Below are positions 24,246 to 36,334 of a stretch of DNA of 64,000 nt, piece after piece. This stretch comes from Microvelia longipes (Eukaryota; Arthropoda; Insecta; Hemiptera; Veliidae). The stretch's first letter is position 1. Every line of letters starts with the position of its first letter. A program made the translations under genes and the position numbers. The notes beneath the pieces are model-generated. The model saw only the letters and a list, made by a program, of their open reading frames with translations. It was not told the DNA's origin and did not search any database. The stretch spans positions 30,514,544 through 30,578,543 of the forward strand of contig JACMZG010001911.1 in the NCBI GenBank assembly GCA_018340805.1, given 5' to 3'.

Positions 24246-24824
24246 TTTATAAGATATAAAACTTTTTTTGAGATATTGTCAAGAAAAACATGTTGATGTA
24301 TGTTCTTTCTACCAGGAAATTTAGACGTGAAGGTTTGAAAGTTAACATGGTGGTGAAGGGGGTAGTTTAGTGAAGAAAAATCTATCTGATGGGGAACAGG
24401 TGTGCTTCACTAGAGAACAAGATGGATAACGTCATCATTTTTCAGATCACAGCTTCATCATCAGACAACTTTTATTCTTCAAATTCTATTTTCACCTTAA
24501 ATTGTATTAAATGAAACCACATCAATGACACATAATGTTATATAAGTCAAAACACACGAATCTTATTTCTAACTACTGTTGAGTTTTAAAATTTCACGAG
24601 AATTACGGGGAAATTCGGTTCATATTATAGATCTAGTTCATAAGCATGTTAAAATTTAATTCTACTTACTTATATGTTCAAACAACAAAAAAATGAGATC
24701 GTACTTCCACTTATTGTGAGTAGCCCCTTAAATATAGATTTATGTACGCATATACAGAGTGGTACATTTCAAATTTATCATAATAAAATACGGTTACAGA
24801 AATGTACTGTTATTTTTTACTTTT

Positions 24825-25215
24825 CCTCATTTATACCGTAGGTATATAAGAAAAATATTTTGTTTGCAAAAAAATCATAAACTGGTATGTCACCGGAATT
24901 ATCAGTTTCATGTGTTTTAGGACATCCTAAGTAGTTTCTAAAATGTATTCTCTCTGTATATGTGGGTCTGTTATCATCCTTGCTCCCAATGTATTTATGC
25001 TAGTGAGTTGAAACTTTGTACCAAATTCAGTCTATAGGTGCAGTTGTGCTATCCGAAAAATAATTCCGCTAGTAAAAATTATGAATCCACTAACCCAAAA
25101 TAAGGATTCACCAAAAAATTTCAAAAAAATCATAAAACACAATAAAAATTAAGGCTAACATATGTGTCATGATACGTTTCATTATCAGCATTAATTTAAT
25201 ATAAATTTCATATCA
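24825..25215 (+). mobile_element. Family A repeat, partial copy
   Basis: Begins TTTTCCTCATTTATACCGTA, then GGTATGTCACCGGAATTATC, GTATATGTGGGTCTGTTATC and GCTAGTGAGTTGAAACTTTG. It lies between the duplicated LINE-associated blocks and their inverted copy. Confidence 0.65.
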
Positions 25216-25234
25216 GATGACTTTATCGCATTTA

Positions 25235-25530
25235 TTAATAAATGTTCAAAAAAGAAATGTGATTTTTTAAACAAATTGATATAAGAATATAGTCTCGGAA
25301 TATTAAAAAATTTAAAAATCGGCGTTTTATATGACCGACATTTTGTATTTGATATATTTCATATTTTACAAAATATCTGATTAGGGTCAATTCTTATGTC
25401 AGCTAATGCTTTTATGTTGCACTTAGTATGTCAGTGTTTTAAAGTGTAGCATGAAAACGATTAGTGATCAGTTTAATAACTGATCACAAAACAACTGACA
25501 AAATACATGTGCTTAAATCACCATAAATTT
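25235..25530 (-). repeat. Inverted copy of the LINE-associated 3' block
   Basis: Reads as the reverse complement of 23940-24240: AAATGTGATTTTTTAAACAAA, AATCGGCGTTTTATATGACC, ATATTTCATATTTTACAAA and TTAATAACTGATCAC. Confidence 0.7.
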
Positions 25531-26225
25531 AAAGAAAAATGTCAAGTTTTTTTCGTAAACAAATTGTTTATTTGAGTATAATCTTTACGTTGAAAAAAAA
25601 AATATATTCATGATTTTTTAAAACAAAAATAGCGTTTTCGTCACTTAGTATTGTCCGATTGAGCTGAAACCGGTCGCAATCGTTTTAGAATGACTTCGAC
25701 CTTATAAAGACTACTTCGAGGTTCTTCCTCATTACAGGCCTGCTTAGCTCGGCGTGGATCAGTGGAAGCCATTTTTGTCCTATCTCTCTGGGACAGTAGG
25801 CTTACCAGGATGGAGCAAGAGGTAGAGGCCCCTCTTTTATACTATATCCCCACCCTCTAAAACTACTGAACCCAACAGATATCGTACGAGTCTTTGACCT
25901 AGACGTATACATATATACAAGATTATATATATATATATGTATACCGTTTGCGCCATTTGTGATTGTTCGATTCAGCTGAAATTGGTCTTAATCGATTCAG
26001 CTAGCCGTCTACCTAAACACGAAATACCTTGTTTTAAAGCCATTTCAAGTTTCAAAAAAAAAAATTTTTTCTCATGAAGTCATAACTTTGATTGATGACG
26101 TCATAATGTTTTTATAAACAATAGGCCTCGTAACCTCCACAACATCTCGCGATTTGCAAAGTTTCGTTTCAATTTGAGAACGCCTTCAAGAGTTATCGTT
26201 CGCCATACGAAAGGGTAGAAACTCT

Positions 26226-26228
<3 letters not shown>

Positions 26229-26311
<83 letters not shown>
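26229..26311. repeat. (TA)n microsatellite
   Basis: An uninterrupted TA run of about 80 bp. Confidence 0.95.
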
Positions 26312-26315
<4 letters not shown>

Positions 26316-27724
26316 TTTTCGGACATATATTTTTGTTATCAGGAAGCCAATAAGAACCAATTCCGACCACTCCCACCCTCAACTTCCGTCACCCGAACAA
26401 CCTCATAAGCGTCATTTTCATAAAGGAAATTCGCTAAAAAGCTCTCTAAACCCTGAGACCAACTCAAAATAGGTAAGGCTTACCTTCGTTAATAGGCTGT
26501 AGCGCAGGTGGAGTGTATGATAATTATTAATACGAAAAAGCTTCTCCACGATGTCGAAATTGTGGAGGGGCTTTTCGTATTAATTATTAGAAATTTTGTA
26601 CTCTACTATGCAAAAAAATATCTAAACGAATTGATTTTAACAAATTAAACAAAGCAGAGCTCTGCGGCCGGATCCGCCGCCGGCGGGACTTTGTGACAAA
26701 ACGAGAAAAAATGGAAATCTTCTTTCCACCTCATACATAATCAAGTGTTACCAATCTATAACAAAACAGATCGAGATATATAAATTCTACCCCTAGACTT
26801 ATTGTTTAAAATAAAATTTGAAATTTATCGAAACTAAATTCCGTACACATTTTAAATCATAAATTATACGTTACAATATTATATATTATATTATGCTGTA
26901 TTTTCAAGAATATAAGTATTATGTTAAATTTATACCAACATACATGTCTAATACTTGTATTCTGTAAAACATCTTTAAGCTATTTTGTACTGACCCTAAG
27001 TCATTATCATCCCTCTCTCCATTTCAAATTCTTCTGCATAATATATCGCTTATATTAAAAACTGCTAAGTTGATTATAATTATTGCTGACGTAAGAATGA
27101 CATAAGGAAAAATAATATAAAGCCTATTTTGTCTGCAGAATCCGTTATTTTGCGTTATTGTTGTTTAAATTAATTAACTAACGCAATAAAAATTTGCGTT
27201 ACTCCATTGCGTGCTAGGGAAATATTTTGTTCCAAAAGCTATTGTTAAAAGTTATAATAGATTCCTTAAACAATTGATGTACATGAGTTAGATGGTATTA
27301 ACTACAAAAAAATGTCACAAGAAAAGTATTAGGCCTAAAATAAAAAATATGTTTATAATAACACTAAGATTTTTCTTACATCGTTTATGAGGATGAGATA
27401 GGACAAGAAAAAAAATGTCAGATGTAGGTATAAAGAACAGGTAACGGTAAGCTAACAGATAGCAAACAACGGAGGTGACAAAACAGGTTACTCTGTCCCC
27501 CAGTATGTACCTCTATGTACCTTACTCCTTGTGAAAAGTATAATATGTATATCACACGTTTGAAAGAAAAGTAAACTTCCTAATTTCTTGACAGAATGCT
27601 TCCTTATTTTTATTCCAATGGACAGAGTAAGATATATGTTAGGGTAGGTAAATGTAATGTAATGGTAACGCGGAAGAGATAAGAATACCTTAAAATTGAA
27701 AATATCGTATCAAAATAAATGAAT
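26312..27724. other. No gene seen; one strong hairpin
   Basis: At 26519-26590 a hairpin pairs TAATTATTAATACGAAAA with TTTTCGTATTAATTATTA, continuing through CTCCAC/GTGGAG around a 12-nt loop. A short GC-rich patch follows at 26658-26692. The rest is AT-rich and unassigned. Confidence 0.5.
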
Positions 27725-27970
27725 CTTATGGTAGGAATATGACGCCACAGTACTCTATACCTCAAGGCACAGTGCTCGGACCAGTTCTCTTTATTATTTA
27801 CCTTGACAGATTATTAATTACCTATAGTATCAAAGATTTTAGAGTATGGTGATGACGCGTTGATAGCATATGCAGGAGACTGGACCGAGACCATGACTAC
27901 TTTAGAAAAAGGCATGTCATTAATTAAAAATTGTCTCGGCAATAATTTACTTACCCTTAATATTTAAAAA
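27725..27970 (+). pseudogene. LINE reverse transcriptase fragment
   Basis: The frame reads SIPQGTVLGPVLFIIYLD (27757-27811), the conserved RT motif around the catalytic fold of CR1/jockey/RTE-type elements. A shifted frame then gives DDALIAYAGDW and GMSLIKNCLGNNLLTLN, corresponding to the YADD-box region and the helix after it. At least one frameshift and a stop separate them, and nothing of the element is recognisable outside this stretch. Confidence 0.7.
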
Positions 27971-28214
27971 TAATAATAAATAAAGAATATATGTAAAAAA
28001 AGAACCACGTGTTCATCTAACAACAATGTCTCTAGGACACTTTGTACTGTGGATGAACTATGTCTCAACTCCCTATGGATGAAAGTACACATTTTACAGT
28101 CATGCACCGAAGCCAGTGGCCTGTATTATTCTATATAGCATTAACAACAGACCTCTGCGGTTTCACTTCAGAGTCCCAGAGCACAAGTGTCAGAAAGTAT
28201 CCACATCACACAAT

Positions 28215-29289
28215 TACCTCGTCTACACGAGGTGTTAAACACTGGGTTAAAAGACCTATAATTGTTTTCGGATTTGAACTCCGCAAACGTCTACACGGTA
28301 GGGGTTCAACACCTATACTGTAATTAAAAGATATAACGTTTTCATTGGTTATTCCATTGCATATCTAAGTTTTTTTCTGATTTTATTTAAATATAGCTTA
28401 TTCTCAAACATCATTATATACTTTTATTTATATTCTTTTTGACATTTGTCAATCACATTTTCGTAAAGTATAATGATAGTGAATAAATAAAACCAAGTAA
28501 ATAAACAAAAAAAAGTAAAAATACTAACAAAACTAAACAGTAAAACTGTAGAGTATCTATAAAATAGAACTTATAAAGATGTTTATCAGTAAAATAATTT
28601 TAAATGATAACTTAAATCTAAATAAAGTTTAATATTTTCTAAAGGTAATATTTGTTTGTGTAGGTTGGCCATTCTTCAAAATCATAACATTATTTGCAAT
28701 TGTTCGTTTCTGTTTTGTATTTTTACTTAGAATTTTGAATATTTTTAAAAACATGAATTATTCTTTCCTTCTTTTGTGTGCGTTATTTATAATTATAACT
28801 GCTCTGACTAACTAATTGGTGTTTTTATTATACAAGAAAAATGCGGCACGAAAAAGAAAATACACTGCTCTTTTGAGTTGGTGAAGAGCCAATATCATAA
28901 GAAGCATTTATTTCGGCAAACCGCGACTTAAATTTGAGCTTAAAAAACATTTATTTTAGCAATAAAGTTTCGAAAGGAGAAATTATAATGCTGCTTGGCT
29001 GCTTAATCAATATATTGATGAAATATCACGAGGAAGAGGTAAATAAATTCATAATGAAATACACATGTTTATTAAATAACCAAAGTAATTAAAAGCAATA
29101 ATAATTATTAAAATAACATGACTTTAGATACCGGGTTCAACCCCGATAAGTGTCTACAAACACATTATCGGGATACAAATTATAAGTGTCGATATCGGTG
29201 TTCAACACCGGTTTAAACTCTCGTCTACACGGAGTAAAATCGGTGTCGAGGATTCAACCTGTTGTTCAACACCTCGTGTAGACGAGGTA
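28215..29289. mobile_element. Non-autonomous TIR element, about 1.08 kb
   Basis: TACCTCGTCTACACGAGGTG at 28215 recurs inverted, ending at 29289, with about 27 bp of terminal match. The TIR itself contains the palindrome CTCGT/ACGAG. Related sub-terminal pieces (GTCTACACGG with GGGGTTCAACACC, and GGTGTTCAACACCGG) occur inside both ends. No open frame of transposase type is visible. No target-site duplication was found. Confidence 0.6.
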
Positions 29290-30607
29290 GTAGTTTCCTA
29301 AGTGCTAGTTGCTACTTAAGTAATGATCTATAAATTTAATTATAATAATTTAATTAGCAAGCCTAAAATGAAGCGAGGCCTTCATGTTAAAGACCTGCCA
29401 ACTTTTAATTAACCTCTTGAAAATCAGCTTTACTCTCATTTTGAGAGTAAAGCTAAGAAAGTAACGTCAATAGGCCCGCTCTGGGATTTGTACCTGCGAG
29501 CTAACTTGAGCTAGCCTCGGGTGATAAACTTGATGTATAAATCCAATCGGGTCGATTTATAAATCAGTGATTGTTATGAGACAATTTTTTGTTATAGTGT
29601 CTTTACTGTACTGAATATTTATGTTAACTTAAATTTATCAATTTTTGACTTATTTTAAATATATATATATTCAAAAAATGTACGTTTGATATGACAAATA
29701 ATTCGCATGAATACTTTCCAAAATATTCTTCAAAATTTTCTATAATTGAAATCTTTAAGGGTACATGATTTAGTTTTTACCTTGCAATATTCTATCAATT
29801 TTTTGTAAAACATTTTATTGTATGTACATTTATTAAATAAAGAAATATTTTCTTAAAAAAAATATTGAAAAAGTGTGATAAAAACCGAGAATGGCTGCTC
29901 TTATATCATGAACTTATATTTTTAGCGAATTTTCGTCTTAAAAATGACGCTTATTATTATTAAACCCTTATTTGTAATAAAAAAAATACACATGTAATGT
30001 GAAATTAAGATAGGTATTTAGCTATTAGATTGTATAGCCTAGCCTTTTGTATTTTTCTAATTATTAGTAATTATATTTCTAATTCTGCAAAAATGCAACT
30101 GATAAATAATAGGAAGTGATTTCTAATGCAATCAGGTACTTAATATTACTCTTGCTTTAAAGATGCTTGTTTGAAAAGCCCCCAGCACCTAGGAAACCAT
30201 TGTGTGATATAAATACTCGTGTACTCTCTCTCTCTATCTAGTTTTTTTTTACTTTCCACTAAAGATCAATATAAACGGAAGCATAGAACCAGGGAAGTTT
30301 GAGATACAGACTAATTCTATTGAGAGAAGCGTAAGATATGGTGAGATTTTTTTTATCTTCTTCTTTTTCATCACGAGGAAGAACAAGTGCATAAACATTC
30401 ATAGTAAATAACCATACGTTCTATATTATAATACACCGTGATATATGGATATGAAAAATTATATTTTTTAAAAACATGCTAAGTAATAATATGCATATTA
30501 AAAAACAACCGGTGAGAATTTCTGTAACTGTTCAACGATGATATTTTGGTGTTCGAGTATGTGGTGTGAGGTGTTACGAGTATAAATCCTCGTACACCTC
30601 TATAAAG
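29290..30607. other. AT-rich stretch, no gene seen
   Basis: Nothing recognised. A (TC)n tract lies near 30223-30238. Confidence 0.4.
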
Positions 30608-30655
30608 TTAAGAGTCATAGGTTAAGTCGAATTCGACTTAATCTATGACTCTTAA
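30608..30655. repeat. 48-bp near-perfect palindrome
   Basis: TTAAGAGTCATAG...CTATGACTCTTAA is centred on GAATTC at 30629-30634, with a single mismatched pair (30621/30642). Confidence 0.8.
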
Positions 30656-30736
30656 TAATAAGAGTCATATAATTGATAAGCAAATTATTATTTAATTATC
30701 TATACTATTGTTAAGTGCTATATTTTTGACTAACCT

Positions 30737-30745
30737 CTGGCCCCT
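30737..30745 (+). repeat. Target-site duplication, left copy
   Basis: CTGGCCCCT here matches 33258-33266 immediately after the poly-A tail of the LINE. Confidence 0.75.
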
Positions 30746-32640
30746 AAGATTGTAATGAAAAAACTAGGTGATATGAAGTCAAGTAATGAAATGGATAGTT
30801 CGCGAATGGAAAAAATTATCGATACACTGTTCCCATCTCACCAACTAAGGATAATAGATCCCATTAGAGATGTCGACGAATGTCCCCCTTTTACCCTCGG
30901 AGAACTAGAGGAAGCGGTTTTATCTATGAAGGACAAAAAAGCGCCTGGCCCAGACGGGATACCATCAGAAGCCTTAAAGGAAGTACTAAAACATAAACCC
31001 ACCCTTCTACTGGACATGTACAACTCCTGCCTCAACGAAGGTATATTCTATTCTGAATGGAAAGTAGGTCGTCTCGTTTTAATAGACAAAGGTAAGGGAG
31101 ACCCTGAACAAGCCTCATCGTACCGCCCTTTATGCATGCTAGATACAGCTGGGAAAGTGCTCGAAAAACTTTTAAAAGCAAGAATGAAGTCCGCAATAAC
31201 TTCATCAGGAGACCTTGCACCGCAGCAGTTTGGTTTCAGATCAGGTCTTTCTACCATAGATGCAATAAGGCAGATCCCTGAGGCTGTCTCAGCTGCAGAG
31301 AATCATAGTTCCCGATGCAAAAGAGTAGTGTTGCTAGTAACATTAGACGTAAAGAACGCTTTTAACTCAGTTAGATGGCGCGACATGATAAAGGCTCTCG
31401 AAGAACATTTCAAATTACCAAAATACATGTTAAGAATATTGAACGATTATCTCAATGATAGAAGCCTCCTCTATGACACAAAAAAGATGGACAGAAAAAA
31501 ACAAAAATTACAGCTGGTGCAGCGCAGGGATCTATCCTTGGCCCAGACTTGTGGAACATAGTATATGATGAACTTCTCAGAATTGCTTTGCCAGATGAAT
31601 GCAAATTAATCGCATATGCAGACGATATAGCAGCAATCATCATAGCCCGAGACGCAGAAACTGGCCCAAATAAAGTTCAACCAAATTATGAGAATCATCA
31701 TAAGATGGATGTCTAACCATGGCCTTTCCTTAGCACTGAACAAAACCGAAGCCATATTCTTAACTAAGAAGAGAATTCCTACAATGATCCCAGTCCAAGT
31801 CGGGAACGAAGTAGTCACCAGCAAGCCAACTGTTAAGTACCTTGGAGTTACCATTGACGTAAAGATGAAATTCCTAGATCATCTAAAAATAGCTGCAGAA
31901 AAAACTTCACTGCGAGTGCGGGCACTTGGAAAGGCTAATGTCTAACATCGGAGGCCCGAGAGCAAGCAAGAGAAGATTACTAATGTCATCAAGTCAATCT
32001 ATTATCCTGTACGGAGCAGAAATCTGGGCCGATGTTCTTAGCAAAAAAGCTACAAAAAATCGTAGCGCGAGTCCAAAGGAAATCAGTCTTGAGGGTAGCT
32101 TCTGCATACCGAACGGTCTCCGAACCAGCTGTTTTAGTAATTGCAAGCGTCATTCCCATTGACCTGCTAGCTATAGAGCGAAAGAGAGTGTACGAAAGAA
32201 AAATAGAAGCCAATCATAATGCAGTACGAAAAGAAGAAAGAGATAGAACCATGGGGCGGTGGCAACTTTCATGGAGAGGAGACAAGAGGCCGCTGGACAT
32301 GGCGCCTGATAAAAGATATCAAAATCATGGGTAGACCGAACGCATGGAGAAGTAGGTTTCTACATAACACAGCTCCTTAGTGGGCACGGATATTTTAGGT
32401 CCTACTTACACAAAATCGGGAAGCATCAGTCTTCTGATTGTCTCTATTGCCCTGGTCTCATTGACAACGCAGAACATACTTTTTTTGATTGTACTAAATG
32501 GACCAACGAGAGACTAAATCTAACCATGATATATGGGCCAATCACACCCGACACCATAGTAAATGTCATGCTGAAAAACGAGGACTCGTGGGAAATGATC
32601 AAATACTTTTGCTGAGACCATCCTGCGAGCTAAAAAAGAT
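30746..32640 (+). pseudogene. R1-type LINE ORF2 (reverse transcriptase), frameshifted
   Basis: Reverse transcriptase region in order: KKAPGPDGIPSEALKE, SSYRPLCMLDTAGKVLEKLL, QFGFRSGLSTIDAI, LLVTLDVKNAFNSVRW, AQGSILGPDLWN, then YADD (31615-31626) as the catalytic aspartate box, LALNKTEAIF and VKYLGVTID. After the RT comes ASAYRTVSEPAVLVIA, a stretch typical of R1/TRAS-like elements, and a CX2CX8HX4C knuckle (32439-32492). The intact frame ends at 31561. Frameshifts lie near 31490 (A-rich run), 31675, 31930 and 32035, with more after 32280. The copy is dead. The endonuclease domain and ORF1 are absent. Confidence 0.85.
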
Positions 32641-32692
32641 GATCTAGACAATGTTTATAGGAACAGGAGCACTATACCAATACTGTAGCTAT

Positions 32693-32920
32693 AATTTATT
32701 TATTTATTTTTATATTTTTATTTTTATTTTTTTTTTTATTTTATTTTTTTTTTATTTATTTATTATTTTTTTTTTTTATTTTATTTATTTTTTTTTTTAT
32801 TTTATTTTTTTTTTATTTTTATTTTTATTTATTTTTTTTTTTTATTTATTTATTATTATTTTATTTTTTTTATTTATTTATTTTTTTTTTTATTTATTTT
32901 TATTTTTTTTTTTTTTTTTG
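32693..32920 (+). repeat. T-rich (TTTA)-like low-complexity tract
   Basis: About 220 bp of T runs and TTTA/TTTTA units inside the LINE 3' region. The open frame across it is composition only. Confidence 0.9.
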
Positions 32921-33226
32921 GTCCGTTTTGAGGTTGGTTCTAGGCGTTGCAGATTTCTTTGCAACGTCTGGACCCACATTAAAGCTCTGACAAAAGGAGA
33001 CATAGGGGGGTAACATGGGAGGGAGCCGGAAGGCTCAAGATAAGACCTAGCCTGAAGTAATGTGAATAACGGTTCCAAGGCTAAGGTTTAAGGGGTTTCG
33101 CGGAGTGAGTTTAGTTGGTATGAAGGCAGACCCTGAGTCCAACACTGTTGACAGACCGCTGTCTTCGTGCGTAAATGCATTCTCTCTCTTTTTTGGTAAC
33201 ATTTTTCCCGCAAGAAAAATTTTGCC

Positions 33227-33257
<31 letters not shown>

Positions 33258-33266
33258 CTGGCCCCT
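33258..33266 (+). repeat. Target-site duplication, right copy
   Basis: CTGGCCCCT follows the poly-A run and matches 30737-30745. Confidence 0.75.
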
Positions 33267-33626
33267 GTACTCGAAGGAAGACATACATGTTTAACACTGA
33301 AGGCCACTTGAGTTGATGCTGCTGTGGATAGATAATGTGTATGTAACGTTGGGTTGGTAGTAGAATCATCAGGTTGTTTATAAAAACATTTAGAATCTAA
33401 AAATAATGAATGCCTTTGTTTAAAAGATAGTTCTGGTAAATTTAATTTTTGAATTATTTTTTTCGAAAGAACAGGGTTGCATAAAATAGAGCATTAGACC
33501 CCAAACAAATAAAACCTCAACAAATCGAACCCGGTGAATTAATGTTGTTGCAATTAAGATATGAAAACAATAAATTTTAGTATATTTATAAACATTTCGG
33601 CGAACTAATTTTAAAGAATTAAAAAA

Positions 33627-34437
33627 TCGGTTTTCGGGGTACTCCGGATCTTTTCTTCGCCACAACGAATTCGCTACGCTTATCCTTACAACATAGGACT
33701 CGCTTCCCTAGTCCTAAGAATATATTAATTTCCAAATGTGCTACATCACGTTTTCGGACTACCTTCGCTCCGCCAACAGTAAATATATTCGTTTTATTAT
33801 ATTTTCAAATAGTCACTCAACCTATTTATTTATGGTCAAAAATTTATCAATTTATTTATTGTCAATTTATGGTCCGCAATTAACAATAGATACTTAACAA
33901 TTAACAATAGACTTGCCGTATTGATACGAAATTTAGTATTGTTATTTATTACATAAAAGGATATACTTCTACTAAATGTCAACTCATTTGGATTATTTTT
34001 GACAATTTCATTTCAAAAAAATTAATTTGAGAAAAATTTAATTAATGCTAATAATGAAATGTATTTTGTCACATATTTTAGTCTTATACATGGCTATACA
34101 TGTATGCCAAATTTTAAATTGATCCCAACAATTTTCCGCGTCTTATATGATTTTTTGAAATGTTTGTTGAGTCATTATTGCGGGTTTATGACGTCATAAA
34201 TATTATTTTCCGGATAGCACAACTGCAGCGGTAGACTGGTTTTTGTTGAGTTTTAACTCTCTAGCATAAATACACTGGGAGCTAGGATGATAACAAACAC
34301 ACACACATACAGACTGACAACTTTGTTAAAACCATTTCAAAGGCCTTCTGAAACTGATAATTCAGATGACATCTCGGTTTCGGATATTTTTGCAAACACA
34401 ATACTATATACCTAAAGTATGCGAATGAGGAAAAGTA
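33627..34437 (-). mobile_element. Family A repeat, near full-length
   Basis: About 811 bp from the TCGGTTTTCGGGGTACTCC end to the ATGCGAATGAGGAAAAGTA end. The block order is complete, including GGGTTTATGACGTCAT, TAGCACAACTGCAG and the CACACACACATACAGAC tract. Non-coding. Confidence 0.75.
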
Positions 34438-34636
34438 AAAATAAAATAATGTGAGATAAGACGTCGCCGACTGTATAGTTTAAGTACAATAAATGGTTAC
34501 ACAGGATCTTGCAAAGATATTTCTACCTCTCATTCTACTGAGATTGACTATGCCCTCTCTAGTAATATATCTCTATGATTTAAATGCACTTCGACTTTGT
34601 TTTAAAATAATCTTTACAATGTTTTCCACTTATAGA

Positions 34637-34662
34637 ATAGAATAGAATAGAATAGAAAAATG
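34637..34662 (+). repeat. (AGAAT)n microsatellite
   Basis: Four to five uninterrupted AGAAT units. Confidence 0.85.
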
Positions 34663-35754
34663 TATATTTTGCAAACATATAAATACAATTGTTTATACAT
34701 TACATTTTAGGCATGGTTACATTTTATGGCAATGTTTTCCACTTAAAATGTTTAAAATAAGGGGCGTATTTTAAAAAGACGCTCTGTATTTCAAACATTT
34801 TGTCACAGGGTGTCTGCAAACCTTGAATATCTTAAAATCCCTATAAGCCTTGAATTTCGTTTCCCCCTTGAAAATCTGTAAAAAGCCTTCAACTTTTTCG
34901 AAAAACTTGAATTTAAAATTTCTATTTATTTTAAAACAAAAAAATCTTGTAATTTTTCATGATAAATATAATAGTGCAAAAATAAATACTATGTTTGAAT
35001 TATTATTTAAATTTTATTCCAATACAGTTCAGTTTTTGTACTAATATGATCTTTTTGTTTCATGTTAGATTACTGTCTTAATCTTAGATCCTTAACCTTA
35101 ATAACCATTTATCACAACATAATAATTGACACAATTAGTAAATGATTAGAGTAAAAACGCACGCTACTAAAAGCTCATCTAAACGAAAGCAGTCCCAAAG
35201 GTAGCCTTGTCTGTTTTATCTATGTATTTTTTTGTCCTGTATCCTTTAAATGTTTTAGGAAAGGCAAAATGAAAATTATAATTTTTCTTTAGCCTTTGTA
35301 CGACATAAATATCAAAATTGTTAACGTTTGCAACATATTCTGCCAGTATTTCTTCAAAGGTTTTGACTACTGTATTGATTTGCTTAAACATACTTGTGCT
35401 TCTTTTAGCTTTAGCAAAGCGTTTTTGATATTTCTTTAAGGGGGGTTGTTCTAATATTATGTTTGAGTAAGCATATCTCTTTTTTAGGCTAAATTTGCAT
35501 GGTTATAAAGCGTCAAAGATTTTTTTAAGTGCTAAAAATAAAATCAATTTATTTTAACATCATACTTTAAATTTGTAAAGAAAATATTAATTAAATTCAA
35601 CTTTGTTTTTGCCTATGCGACACATTCTATTACAAAGATGACTTCAAACAAGTCATTCAAGCTACCTGACACATTTATTTTTTAGTAAAATATATTTTTT
35701 ACTAAAATTTATGCTGTGAAAATTGAATTTATGAAGTTGATTTGATTGAATTAT
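34663..35754. other. AT-rich stretch, no gene seen
   Basis: Short open frames on both strands (about 65-70 codons) show no family resemblance. Nothing else is recognised. Confidence 0.4.
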
Positions 35755-36175
35755 TACTTTTCCTCATTTATACCGTAGGTATATATATATAGAAGTGTTG
35801 TATTTGCAAAAAATCCGAAACCGGTATGTCAACGGAATTTCCGTATCAGGTCGTTTTAAAATCCCCTGAGTAGTTTTCTGAACGTTATCTGTATGTATGT
35901 GTGTTTGTGTGTGCCTGTTATCATTGTAGCTCCCGGTATATTTATGCTACAGAGTTGAAACTTGTGCTATTCCGAAAATAATTTTTATGAGGTCATTAAC
36001 CCACAATAATGACTCAGCAAAAATATAAAAAAAATCACAAAACGCGGAAAAATAATGCGATCTGATTGAGATTTAACACGCATGTAGCTGTGTATAAAAG
36101 TAACATATGTGCTAAGTTTTATCTGTTTAGCAGCATTAGTTTTGTTATCGAATGACTTGTGTGCGTTTTTAAAAA
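35755..36175 (+). mobile_element. Family A repeat, 5' half
   Basis: ACTTTTCCTCATTTATACC at the start, CCGAAACCGGTATGTCAACG, the TG-rich tract, ACAATAATGACTCAGC and CACGCATGTAGCTG. It is cut off at an A-run and followed head-to-head by an inverted fragment. Confidence 0.7.
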
Positions 36176-36185
36176 AAAAAATAAA

Positions 36186-36334
36186 ACATCTAAATTAATT
36201 ACACACTCAAACACACACATACATACATACAAGCAACTTTGAGAAAACCACTCAGGTGGTCTTTAATACTCCTGAAACTGATAATTTTGTAAAATTCCAT
36301 ATTCGGATTTTATACTTATGGTATAAAGGAACAA
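36186..36334 (-). mobile_element. Family A repeat, inverted 5' fragment
   Basis: ACACACACATACATACATAC, AACCACTCAGGTGG and the terminal block before ACAAAAGTAAG are the family A 5' end read backwards. With the preceding copy it forms a potential foldback. Confidence 0.6.

Larger units (their letters stand above)
30746..33257 (+). mobile_element. R1-type LINE, 5'-truncated, with poly-A tail
   Basis: A truncated non-LTR retrotransposon bounded by a 9-bp target-site duplication. It starts within ORF2 at KIVMKKLG and runs through the RT, the C-terminal zinc-knuckle region and a 3' UTR to an A-run of about 30 nt (33227-33255). The 3' UTR contains about 220 bp of T-rich (TTTA)-like sequence (32693-32920) and a small hairpin near 32945. 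Duplication and poly-A tail show insertion by target-primed reverse transcription. Confidence 0.85.

Noticed and set aside
24430..24475. Third hammerhead-like candidate on the minus strand (CUGAUGAUGAAGC...)
   Set aside because: The GAAAC box is altered to GAAAAA and the flanks do not pair, so it was not called.
32651..33013. 120-codon F/I/Y-rich open frame
   Set aside because: It is the T-rich low-complexity tract in the LINE 3' region.
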